From assembly GCA_022451835.1 (NCBI GenBank), contig JAKUNX010000108.1, positions 1 to 5,347 of the forward strand: a DNA stretch of 5,347 nt. The letters run 5' to 3'. Source of the stretch: Candidatus Poseidoniaceae archaeon. Lineage in GTDB: Archaea; Thermoplasmatota; Poseidoniia; Poseidoniales; Poseidoniaceae. Shown piece after piece: positions 1-5,347 of the stretch (position 1 is its first letter; each line of letters begins with the position of its first letter). The notes below the pieces were generated by a model that was not told the origin of the DNA, made no database searches, and saw only the letters and a list, made by a program, of their open reading frames with translations. The translations under genes and the position numbers were made by a program.

Positions 1-941
1 TGTGTATCGGTATCAACCTGTGCTTCTTCAGCATTCCATGTATCTGCAGTTCCAGATTCTTCAGTAGGGAGTACATGTTCTGTCCATGTTATTGCACCAT
101 CTTCTGTTTTGTACATTGAATAACCAGTTCCATCACAGCCTATTTGTCCACGATAGAAATTACCGTTTTCTGCACCAATTAGGTGTGCTGATAGCCCGCC
201 GCTTTGACAGTCTACCGGAGCACCCGGAAGTTCAGGACCCCAGGTAAAACCGCCATCTTGGCTCGCAGAGCATAATGGTGCTGGGTAGTTTCCATTGATG
301 CAGAAAACCCACAGAGTTTCATGCAGAAGACCCCCGTATGGAGATGAGGCAATTGTTTGGTGATCTTGTACCGAATAACCAGTAGCTATTGATGGTCCTG
401 TCCATGAAGCACCTTCATCATCAGACCATTCAACAGTCATTCCCCCAAGAGCATGCATGTCGAATTTCATAATTCGGTCTGTCCAAGGGTCAACATATAC
501 GTACGGATCGTTAGAGTTAGCCACTGGCGGAAATGCCCCATATACATCTTGACAGGTATAATCTGTGATTGAGGTCATTTCTACCATATTGCTACATTGT
601 ACAATTGCAGTTGAGCCAGCATTGCCGTTACCCCAACTTGTGATGTATAGGTTGCCGCTTGACGTGATTCCCATGGTTGGTTCAAAAGTTGACATGCCTA
701 TGCTATAATACGATGAGGTTGAGTAGTAAGGAACATTATCACCTCCTAATGCTGTAGTGTTATTCATTGCATTAATGCCTCCTGGGTAATGGTACCATGT
801 TCTATCATCAAGCATATCTTGGAATTCAAAGAATCCACTAGTTTGCTCAACAACTTCGACTTCATCTTCACCAAAGCATCCAGATAATGACATGAATGCC
901 ATCATCAAAACCATAAGTATGGCATTATGTTTTTTTCTCAT
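1..941 (-). CDS. Secreted lipoprotein with Asp-box (BNR) repeats, probable beta-propeller; C-terminus cut by window edge
   Basis: The frame stays open from the ATG at 939-941 to the left edge, giving 313 visible residues and no stop. Residues 1-22 form a lipoprotein signal: a basic start (MRKKHN), a hydrophobic stretch rich in Met and Leu, and a lipobox LSGC with the lipidated Cys at 22. An acidic tether (FGEDEVEVVEQ) follows. Three Asp-box motifs are visible: SDDEGASW (173-180), SQDGGFTW (227-234) and a degenerate TEDGAITW (279-286). Their spacing of 52-54 residues fits successive blades of a sialidase/BNR-type beta-propeller. Six further Cys (116, 130, 214, 224, 245, 269) could form disulfides outside the cell. 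The protein is presumably anchored on the outer face of the membrane. Asp-boxes are structural, so the ligand or enzymatic activity is unknown, and I see no sialidase catalytic motif in the visible part. The start follows GGAGG by 8 bases and lies one base after the upstream synthase stop, implying coupled translation. Confidence 0.85.
   Translation of the reverse strand, partial: MRKKHNAILMVLMMAFMSLSGCFGEDEVEVVEQTSGFFEFQDMLDDRTWYHYPGGINAMNNTTALGGDNVPYYSTSSYYSIGMSTFEPTMGITSSGNLYITSWGNGNAGSTAIVQCSNMVEMTSITDYTCQDVYGAFPPVANSNDPYVYVDPWTDRIMKFDMHALGGMTVEWSDDEGASWTGPSIATGYSVQDHQTIASSPYGGLLHETLWVFCINGNYPAPLCSASQDGGFTWGPELPGAPVDCQSGGLSAHLIGAENGNFYRGQIGCDGTGYSMYKTEDGAITWTEHVLPTEESGTADTWNAEEAQVDTDT
84..107 (-). 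repeat. Asp-box 3 of the lipoprotein (degenerate)
   Basis: Codes for residues 279-286, TEDGAITW. Asp, Thr and Trp are kept, but the conserved Gly after the variable position is Ala. It lies 52 residues after box 2, in register with the blade repeat, so it probably marks a third blade. Confidence 0.6.
240..263 (-). repeat. Asp-box 2 of the lipoprotein
   Basis: Codes for residues 227-234, SQDGGFTW, the commonest form of the Asp-box (S-x-D-G-G-x-T-W), 54 residues after the first box. The spacing fits one propeller blade. Confidence 0.8.
402..425 (-). repeat. Asp-box 1 of the lipoprotein
   Basis: Codes for residues 173-180, SDDEGASW, a full match to the S-x-D-x-G-x-[ST]-W Asp-box that caps a beta-hairpin in BNR/sialidase-type propeller blades. 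Confidence 0.75.
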
Positions 942-954
942 CTCATTTTCCTCC
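942..954 (-). promoter_or_regulatory. Shine-Dalgarno and coupled stop-start junction for the lipoprotein
   Basis: Read on the minus strand, GGAGG (950-954) lies inside the last codons of the deoxyhypusine synthase gene. The synthase stop TGA is at 943-945, and the lipoprotein ATG at 939-941 begins one base later. GGAGG to ATG spacing is 8 bases. An earlier ATG that overlaps the stop (944-946) hits TGA at its third codon, so it cannot be the lipoprotein start. The arrangement indicates terminating ribosomes re-initiating on the next gene. Confidence 0.75.
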
Positions 955-1950
955 AAATAATTCACTACCAATCAAGGGTAATAATACGCTCGCATCTCCT
1001 TCAACGCATACATTAGGCGCTTCTGGGCGCATCTTGCCCCATGAAATAGCTTCTCTAAGTCTTGCGCCAGATAAACTACCATCGTGTTCCGGTGCAGTAG
1101 TAATGTAAACAGCAGAATCTAAGCCTCCGCGATATTGATTCCACCAAATCACATGATGCTTAGAAATCCCACCACCGACCATCAGAGCATTTGATGTTTC
1201 AACATCCCAAGTTAAATCGCTCATAACTTGCTCATCTGCTAAAGTGTCTATATGAAAATCACGATACTTTTGTCTAAACATGAATAATTGTGCACCTATT
1301 GACCCATCAGTTATTCCAGGTATACATACTGGGATCTGGTTTTTCCAAGCCCAATAGATAAGAGAATCTGGTTTGCCGATACGCTTACCTAATTCCCAAA
1401 CCAAATGAATTGAGCCAAAACCAATCCAAGCATCCGCTCCACTTAAGCCGGTTTCTGCTAATCGAGATTGGTATATGTCTTCTAATGCAGGCATTACAAT
1501 CTCTTCGATTATTTCTCCGTAAGATGAATTTGGTACGATTACATTGCCCAATCTCATTAGGGAATGTTCGCCAAGTTCGATGTCATCAAGCTCAAATGCT
1601 CCGTGATAATAATTTTGATACGAACGAGCAATATCATGGTCTAAGGTGCCACAAGTCGTAGAGATAACATTGAACATTTTTTGTTTAGCTCCTTCAACGA
1701 AGAAACTTCTTGTTCCAGTAGCACACAAACAAGCAGGGAATGAAATCCAGTTGCAGACTTTTTGTGCATCTCCATCAACCTCATCAATTTGTCTTTTCAT
1801 ATCTTGTAATATGTTTCTTGCAGTAGCTAACTTAGTCGCAGTAAAACCTCCAGCATTAGCCATTTGGTCAATCAATGATGCAGGTGTCGAAATATTTGCG
1901 AAATCATAGTCTGAGACCGGGATGTCAAAGTCATCCGGTGATATCGCCAT
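943..1950 (-). CDS. dys: Deoxyhypusine synthase
   Basis: A 335-residue cytoplasmic enzyme, expected to transfer the aminobutyl group of spermidine to one lysine of translation factor aIF5A using NAD, the first step of hypusine formation. Alignment from memory to human DHS gives a constant offset of 23 residues across the C-terminal half. GGG 259-261 matches human 282-284, His265 matches His288, Glu300 matches Glu323, Trp304 matches Trp327, and Lys306 in SWGK matches catalytic Lys329. TDGSIG (214-219), DGSLSGA (290-296) and Asp320 are also kept. The N-terminal NAD region differs from the human TTAGG form: TTCGTLDHD at 98-106, then NYYHG at 113-117. I recall this pattern from archaeal DHS-family members. 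Length is normal for archaeal forms (about 310-340). The ATG at 1950 is the first possible start, since an in-frame TAG lies just upstream. No good Shine-Dalgarno lies close to it. A related polyamine-transferring activity such as homospermidine synthase is a less likely alternative. Confidence 0.92.
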   Translation of the reverse strand: MAISPDDFDIPVSDYDFANISTPASLIDQMANAGGFTATKLATARNILQDMKRQIDEVDGDAQKVCNWISFPACLCATGTRSFFVEGAKQKMFNVISTTCGTLDHDIARSYQNYYHGAFELDDIELGEHSLMRLGNVIVPNSSYGEIIEEIVMPALEDIYQSRLAETGLSGADAWIGFGSIHLVWELGKRIGKPDSLIYWAWKNQIPVCIPGITDGSIGAQLFMFRQKYRDFHIDTLADEQVMSDLTWDVETSNALMVGGGISKHHVIWWNQYRGGLDSAVYITTAPEHDGSLSGARLREAISWGKMRPEAPNVCVEGDASVLLPLIGSELFGGK

Positions 1951-1990
1951 GTTATTGCCAAAAACATCCTAAACATGAACCTGTTTATCA

Positions 1991-4417
1991 TCAAAGCAAT
2001 TGTTCAAGCTCGAAAATTCGATCTCTTAGTTTGGCTGCTTGTTCAAAATCTAATTGTTTGGCAGCGTTTTCCATCTCGGCTTTAAGCTCGATTAATAAAT
2101 CAGAGATCTGTTCAGGTGAAAGGTTATCTTGAATATCGGATGGTTCGTCATAAGTCAATTCAAAATTCGAATTTTCAATTGGATTTTTATTTTTCCCAGT
2201 GGTTTTAGCCCAAGCACCGGCACCAATGCCTAAACGCTGAGCCCAATCCCCGTCTCCACGTCCACCTTTTTTACCGACTAAACGCTTATTTCCAGCAGAT
2301 GTATTTGTTCCTGTGATAAATTCCTCATCCTTGGAATACATGTCAGGAAGTGCCTTCTTGATAGTTGTTGGAACAATATTGTGTTCACTATTATACGCTT
2401 CTTGTCTTACCCGCCTTTCTAGGGTTTGCTGAATTGCTGCTGACATTGCAGGAGACATTTTATCAGCGTATAGGATAACTTTGCCATTTTGGTTTCTAGC
2501 AGCTCTGCCAATGGTTTGTAGTAGGCTTCTTTCATTTCTAAGAAATCCTTGCTTGTCAGCATCAAATATTGCGACAAGACTTACTTCAGGAATGTCAAGC
2601 CCTTCTCTTAGAAGATTTATTCCTACTATTACATCGATATGACCAATTCTCAATGCGTTAATTATTTCTGAGCGCTCGATAGTATCAATTTCAGAGTGTA
2701 AGTGATGAGATTTTATTCCCATGCTGTTAAGGTATTCTGATACTTCTTCGGCGAATTTTATCGTAAGTACGGTGATTAAACATCGCTCATTATTGCTAAC
2801 TCGTTGATTGATTTCAGAAAGTAAGTCGGAAACTTGTCCTTCTGTATCACGAACCTCTATGTTTGGATCGAGTAAACCAGTTGGCCTAATTTCCATCTTT
2901 GAAATGTGCTGTATTGATTGAATCATATCATACATACTTTCTGCCTTAGGATGTTTTTTACTGAGGTCTGGGGGGCCAGCTCCGCCTTTGGATTGCGCAT
3001 GTAGCAAGCCATTAGGTATCGTCTGCTCAGTCACTTCACACAAATGTCGTAACTCTCGTTCCCCTGGCGTAGCTGAAACATATACCATTTGCGGAACTAA
3101 TGATTGAAACTCAGGAATCTTTAGGGGTCTATTGTCAGCCGCAGTGGGTAATCTAAATCCATGCTCAATCAAATTTTCTTTTCGAGACCGATCGCCATGA
3201 TACATTCCCCCTACTTGAGGTAAACTGACATGCGATTCATCCATTATTACTAGGAATTTATCAGGATTTCCATGAAATTGTTTAGCGCAAGCAGCGAAGA
3301 AGTCCAACAGACAATAAGGCCTTTCACCAATCTCTCTACCATCAAAGTGCAGCGAGTAATTTTCAATCGATTGACAATGGCCAATTTCTCTTAGCATCTC
3401 TAAATCATAGCGAGTTTTCTGTTCAATCCGGTGAGCTTCCAATTCTTTACCTAAACTTTTGAATTCAGCGATACGGCCGTCTAATTCTGTTTCAATTGAT
3501 TCAAGCGCTCTTTCAAATCGTTCTGGACTAGTCATAAAGAATTCTTTGGGATGAATCCATGCCTCATCAAGCGTATCCAAAACTTCCCACGATACAGGGT
3601 CACAGACTTGTATTTTCGTCACACCATCAAAATCAAATTGAATTCGCAAAGGATCATCTCGAGATGGCATCCAGACATCAAGAACTTCACCCCTCAGTCG
3701 GCAATTCCCTCGAGCTAAATCAGTATTTGTTCTAGTATATTGTAAAGCAATCAACTCTTTGAGTAAGTCAGTAGGCTCAATTTGTTGCCTAACATGACAC
3801 CTAACATGCGATTCTAGGAAGGTTTCTGGCGGATTTAGCCCGTAAATACAGGAAACAGATGAGACAATTACACAATCAGGACGGGTTACTAAAGATGCAA
3901 TTGTTGCGAATCTTTCTTGCTCTATACGTTCATTGATTGACAATTCTTTATCGATGTACAAATCCCGTTTTGGAAGATATGCCTCTGGCTGATAATAGTC
4001 ATAATGTGAAACAAAGTAGTCAACTGCATTCTCGGGAAAATAGCCAGCCATTTCTTGATACAATTGTCTTGCTAAGGTCTTGTTATGGCTCATAATTAAA
4101 GTCGGAATGTTCAGTCTTTCAATCACTTTAGCCATTGCAAATGTCTTGCCACTACCAGTCACTCCAAGCAAAACACATCTTTTTTGTGAATTTTCCAATT
4201 GAGAAATCAAATTTTCAATTGCTTTTGGTTGGTCTCCAGATGGTTCAAATTCCGAATGTAAGATGAATCGCTTCTTGTCTGGGTGAAGGTGTTCTAAAGC
4301 GGCACCTTCAAGTGCTTTTGATAAATCAAATGGGTCTTTGATAACCAAATCAGAATCATCAATAGACAAATTAGCGAGATTTTCAAACTCCCCATCATCG
4401 TCCCATTCACCAGACAT
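1991..4417 (-). CDS. uvrB: Excinuclease ABC subunit B (UvrB), long variant
   Basis: UvrB is the damage-verifying helicase of nucleotide excision repair: UvrA loads it on DNA and UvrC then cuts. The helicase motifs are all present: PSGDQ (59-63), Walker A GVTGSGKT (85-92), NKTLARQL (112-119), Walker B DESH (393-396), VSATPG (447-452), RPTGLLDP (511-518), GINLLREGLDIPEVS (599-613) and QTIGRAARN (634-642). The damage-probing beta-hairpin is at about 134-157, and a C-terminal UVR motif for UvrC contact lies at about 773-806. At 808 residues it is about 135 longer than E. coli UvrB (673). The additions are an acidic N-terminal extension of about 46 residues, about 42 extra residues before RPTGLLDP, and a longer Gly/Lys-rich linker before the UVR motif. 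The ATG is supported by TAGGAGGGGG 3 bases upstream. The gene ends in two consecutive TGA codons, and 40 bases separate it from the next gene. No uvrA or uvrC is in the window. UvrABC in archaea is generally taken to be of bacterial origin. Confidence 0.97.
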   Translation of the reverse strand: MSGEWDDDGEFENLANLSIDDSDLVIKDPFDLSKALEGAALEHLHPDKKRFILHSEFEPSGDQPKAIENLISQLENSQKRCVLLGVTGSGKTFAMAKVIERLNIPTLIMSHNKTLARQLYQEMAGYFPENAVDYFVSHYDYYQPEAYLPKRDLYIDKELSINERIEQERFATIASLVTRPDCVIVSSVSCIYGLNPPETFLESHVRCHVRQQIEPTDLLKELIALQYTRTNTDLARGNCRLRGEVLDVWMPSRDDPLRIQFDFDGVTKIQVCDPVSWEVLDTLDEAWIHPKEFFMTSPERFERALESIETELDGRIAEFKSLGKELEAHRIEQKTRYDLEMLREIGHCQSIENYSLHFDGREIGERPYCLLDFFAACAKQFHGNPDKFLVIMDESHVSLPQVGGMYHGDRSRKENLIEHGFRLPTAADNRPLKIPEFQSLVPQMVYVSATPGERELRHLCEVTEQTIPNGLLHAQSKGGAGPPDLSKKHPKAESMYDMIQSIQHISKMEIRPTGLLDPNIEVRDTEGQVSDLLSEINQRVSNNERCLITVLTIKFAEEVSEYLNSMGIKSHHLHSEIDTIERSEIINALRIGHIDVIVGINLLREGLDIPEVSLVAIFDADKQGFLRNERSLLQTIGRAARNQNGKVILYADKMSPAMSAAIQQTLERRVRQEAYNSEHNIVPTTIKKALPDMYSKDEEFITGTNTSAGNKRLVGKKGGRGDGDWAQRLGIGAGAWAKTTGKNKNPIENSNFELTYDEPSDIQDNLSPEQISDLLIELKAEMENAAKQLDFEQAAKLRDRIFELEQLL

Positions 4418-4420
4418 TGT

Positions 4421-4430
4421 CCCCCTCCTA
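4421..4430 (-). promoter_or_regulatory. Strong Shine-Dalgarno site of uvrB
   Basis: The minus strand reads TAGGAGGGGG followed by ACA and the ATG at 4415-4417. The GGAGG core is 6 bases from the ATG. It fixes the uvrB start, and with it the acidic N-terminal extension, as genuinely translated. It is the strongest such site in the window. Confidence 0.8.
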
Positions 4431-4470
4431 TCGGTTGTAAATGTTAGACTGTTTTCAATTGTGGTATTAT

Positions 4471-5202
4471 CTATGGCAAATATAAACCGCCATTGACATG
4501 AATAATGCTTCCTGTAATATACGCAGAGTCATCACTGACCAAGAAGGAAATTGTACTTGCCATATCCTCTGGAGTTCCAACTCTTTTTAGCGGCACCTCA
4601 TTTTCTCTTTGTTCTCTCTTCTTTTCAGAATCCCCTGCTAAGATCGCAGTATCAACATAACCCGGAGCAAGGATGTTGACTCGCTTTCCTTCTGGTCCAA
4701 CTTGTTGTGCTAGCGACCTTGCCCACACTGCTAAAGCAGCCTTTGATGCTGAATAATCCGCACCATGGGGCGATCCTCTTGTTCCTAATTGAGATCCAAC
4801 TACTACCATTCTTGCTTTATCACTCAGATGTGGTTGAATAGCCTTCCAAACAGCAACAGAACCTTCGAAGTTGACGGCCATAGTTTCACGTAATGTCTCA
4901 ATGGTTAATTGATCTGCAGCAACTCGATTATATGCGCCATGATTTAAGACTAAAACATCAATTTTCCTGCCCATCCATGGATGTATACCCAACAAACCAA
5001 CCTCGCCTTGATTTGCACAATCGACTTTGACAGCAAGGGCATCACCGCCGCTCTCTCGGATTTCATCAACTACCATTTCAGCAGGTTTTGATGAGGTATT
5101 GTATGTCAAAAGAACATCATATCCGTCTTCAGCCAGTCTTGTGCAGGTTGCTGCACCTATGCCTTGCCCGCCTCCGGTTACCAGTGCTACAGGGCGGCTC
5201 AT
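4471..5202 (-). CDS. Short-chain dehydrogenase/reductase, FabG-like (3-oxoacyl-ACP reductase family)
   Basis: A 243-residue classical SDR, the usual length for FabG-type enzymes. Visible motifs are the cofactor loop TGGGQGIG (9-16), Asp61 (adenine contact), NHGA (87-90, in place of the usual NNAG), Asn111, Ser137, and the catalytic YSASK with Tyr150 and Lys154. PGYVDT (180-185) and a C-terminal ITGSIIHVNGG (229-239) follow. No acidic residue closes the second beta-strand (LLTYNTSSK), which suggests NADP(H) rather than NAD. The frame is open further upstream to an ATG at 5277, but I prefer the ATG at 5200-5202: it has AGGGA just upstream, starts directly on the Rossmann strand (MSRPVALVTGG), and avoids overlapping the preceding reading frame. 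The 25 extra residues would be Cys- and Arg-rich and unlike SDRs. The family covers many substrates, so fatty-acid or polyketide reduction is only one option. Confidence 0.9.
   Translation of the reverse strand: MSRPVALVTGGGQGIGAATCTRLAEDGYDVLLTYNTSSKPAEMVVDEIRESGGDALAVKVDCANQGEVGLLGIHPWMGRKIDVLVLNHGAYNRVAADQLTIETLRETMAVNFEGSVAVWKAIQPHLSDKARMVVVGSQLGTRGSPHGADYSASKAALAVWARSLAQQVGPEGKRVNILAPGYVDTAILAGDSEKKREQRENEVPLKRVGTPEDMASTISFLVSDDSAYITGSIIHVNGGLYLP
4478..4486 (-). promoter_or_regulatory. Possible archaeal TATA box for uvrB
   Basis: The minus strand reads TTTATATTT here, inside the last codons of the upstream reductase gene. A start of transcription about 25 bases downstream would fall near 4455 and leave a leader of roughly 38 bases containing the strong uvrB ribosome site. 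The same bases encode Leu-Tyr-Leu of the reductase, and short A/T words are frequent in this window, so the match may be chance. Confidence 0.3.
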
Positions 5203-5206
5203 AACA

Positions 5207-5211
5207 TCCCT
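5207..5211 (-). promoter_or_regulatory. Shine-Dalgarno site deciding the reductase start
   Basis: The minus strand reads AGGGA followed by TGTT and the ATG at 5200-5202. The upstream ATG at 5277 lies inside another reading frame, with GAAGG immediately before it but no typical spacing. This site supports the shorter 243-residue reductase. Confidence 0.55.
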
Positions 5212-5240
5212 AAACGGTTCTAAGCAATAACTCAACCGAA

Positions 5241-5347
5241 TCATTCTACAAATTGAGCAAGTTGAGGAGGTTGCCATCCTTCTGGTTTCAAAACCTTACC
5301 GTCTTCTCGTCGAATGACTTTACCATCTACTAATTTGGCCATGTTGG
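5241..5347 (-). CDS. Small protein or C-terminal tail of a gene cut by the window edge
   Basis: The minus strand has an open frame ending at TGA 5241-5243. It contains an ATG at 5340-5342 that would give a 33-residue protein, but the frame remains open to the window edge five bases further, so it may instead be the end of a longer protein. The 33 residues run from MAKLVDGKVIRRE to QLAQFVE. They are hydrophilic and mildly basic, with no membrane segment or Cys. Two adjacent 8-residue units are alike (DGKVIRRE then DGKVLKPE). I do not recognise the family. The stop lies 38 bases before the reductase ATG, so the two are probably co-transcribed. The codon pattern and the clean stop before the reductase ribosome site argue that it is real. 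Confidence 0.55.
   Translation of the reverse strand, partial: NMAKLVDGKVIRREDGKVLKPEGWQPPQLAQFVE
5280..5327 (-). repeat. Two-copy 8-residue tandem repeat in the edge reading frame
   Basis: The coded units are DGKVIRRE and DGKVLKPE, counted as residues 6-13 and 14-21 from the ATG at 5342. The two 24-base halves agree at about 16 positions, with most of the first differences at third codon positions, which fits conservation at the protein level. It could equally be two strands of a beta-hairpin. Confidence 0.4.

Noticed and set aside
1870..1977. Short minus-strand out-of-frame ATG upstream of the synthase start, coding about 34 residues (MFRMFLAITW...)
   Set aside because: It overlaps the start of the synthase gene in another frame and has no convincing ribosome site or recognisable content; probably chance.
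1410..2132. Three overlapping plus-strand open frames (1410-1661, 1646-1909, 1875-2132)
   Set aside because: They lie opposite the synthase and uvrB genes, have low-complexity unfamiliar translations, and show no domain or consistent ribosome site; they are antisense shadows.
2888..3016. Intein or small mobile insertion in uvrB
   Set aside because: The extra segment is only about 42 residues, far too short for an intein, and shows no splice-junction residues or flanking duplication at the DNA level that I can see.
2172..4460. Recurring word TTTTCAATTG near 2173, 4211 and 4453
   Set aside because: Only three scattered short A/T-rich copies without regular spacing or symmetry beyond CAATTG, and two are inside coding sequence; not a repeat family or operator set.
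5027..5230. Plus-strand open frame of 67 codons
   Set aside because: It is antisense to the N-terminal Rossmann fold of the reductase, whose motifs are unmistakable, and has no features of its own.
5203..5277. Reductase start at the upstream ATG at 5277
   Set aside because: The 25 added residues are unlike SDR N-termini and would overlap the end of the preceding frame; the ATG at 5202 has a ribosome site and begins at the first beta-strand.

Overview
The window is a compact, gene-dense stretch in which every supported gene reads leftward on the minus strand. It is A/T-rich by eye and has spacers of only 1 to 53 bases, so nothing over 300 bases is non-coding. The gene content points to an archaeon. 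There is a deoxyhypusine synthase, which acts in archaeal and eukaryotic translation. There is also a lipoprotein with a short lipobox signal followed by an acidic stretch (LSGC, then FGEDE), and G-rich Shine-Dalgarno sites precede several genes. With a bacterial-type UvrB beside them, a mesophilic marine euryarchaeon such as Marine Group II (Poseidoniales) is my best guess. That assignment is inference from protein style, not a database match.

In transcription order (right to left) the layout is as follows. (1) A short reading frame runs off the right edge, either a 33-residue small protein or the C-terminal tail of a larger one (5241-5347). (2) A short-chain dehydrogenase/reductase of FabG type (4471-5202) follows; its start is best placed 75 bases inside the longest open frame. 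(3) An unusually long UvrB excision-repair helicase of 808 residues (1991-4417) carries three additions relative to Escherichia coli UvrB. (4) Deoxyhypusine synthase (943-1950) has a complete catalytic set. (5) A secreted lipoprotein with Asp-box (BNR) repeats, probably a beta-propeller, starts one base after the synthase stop codon and runs off the left edge (1-941). No frame ending inside the window represents this last gene; I found it by translating the minus strand from the start at 941.

The genes look like a run of co-oriented and probably partly co-transcribed units. The synthase and lipoprotein are almost certainly translationally coupled. uvrB has the strongest ribosome binding site and a possible TATA box of its own inside the end of the reductase gene. 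The products (reductase, DNA repair, translation-factor modification, cell-surface protein) do not form one obvious pathway, so this reads as a housekeeping neighbourhood. I found no RNA gene, CRISPR array, insertion sequence or convincing new system. The most notable features are the UvrB insertions, the variant NAD-site residues of the synthase, and the Asp-box lipoprotein.
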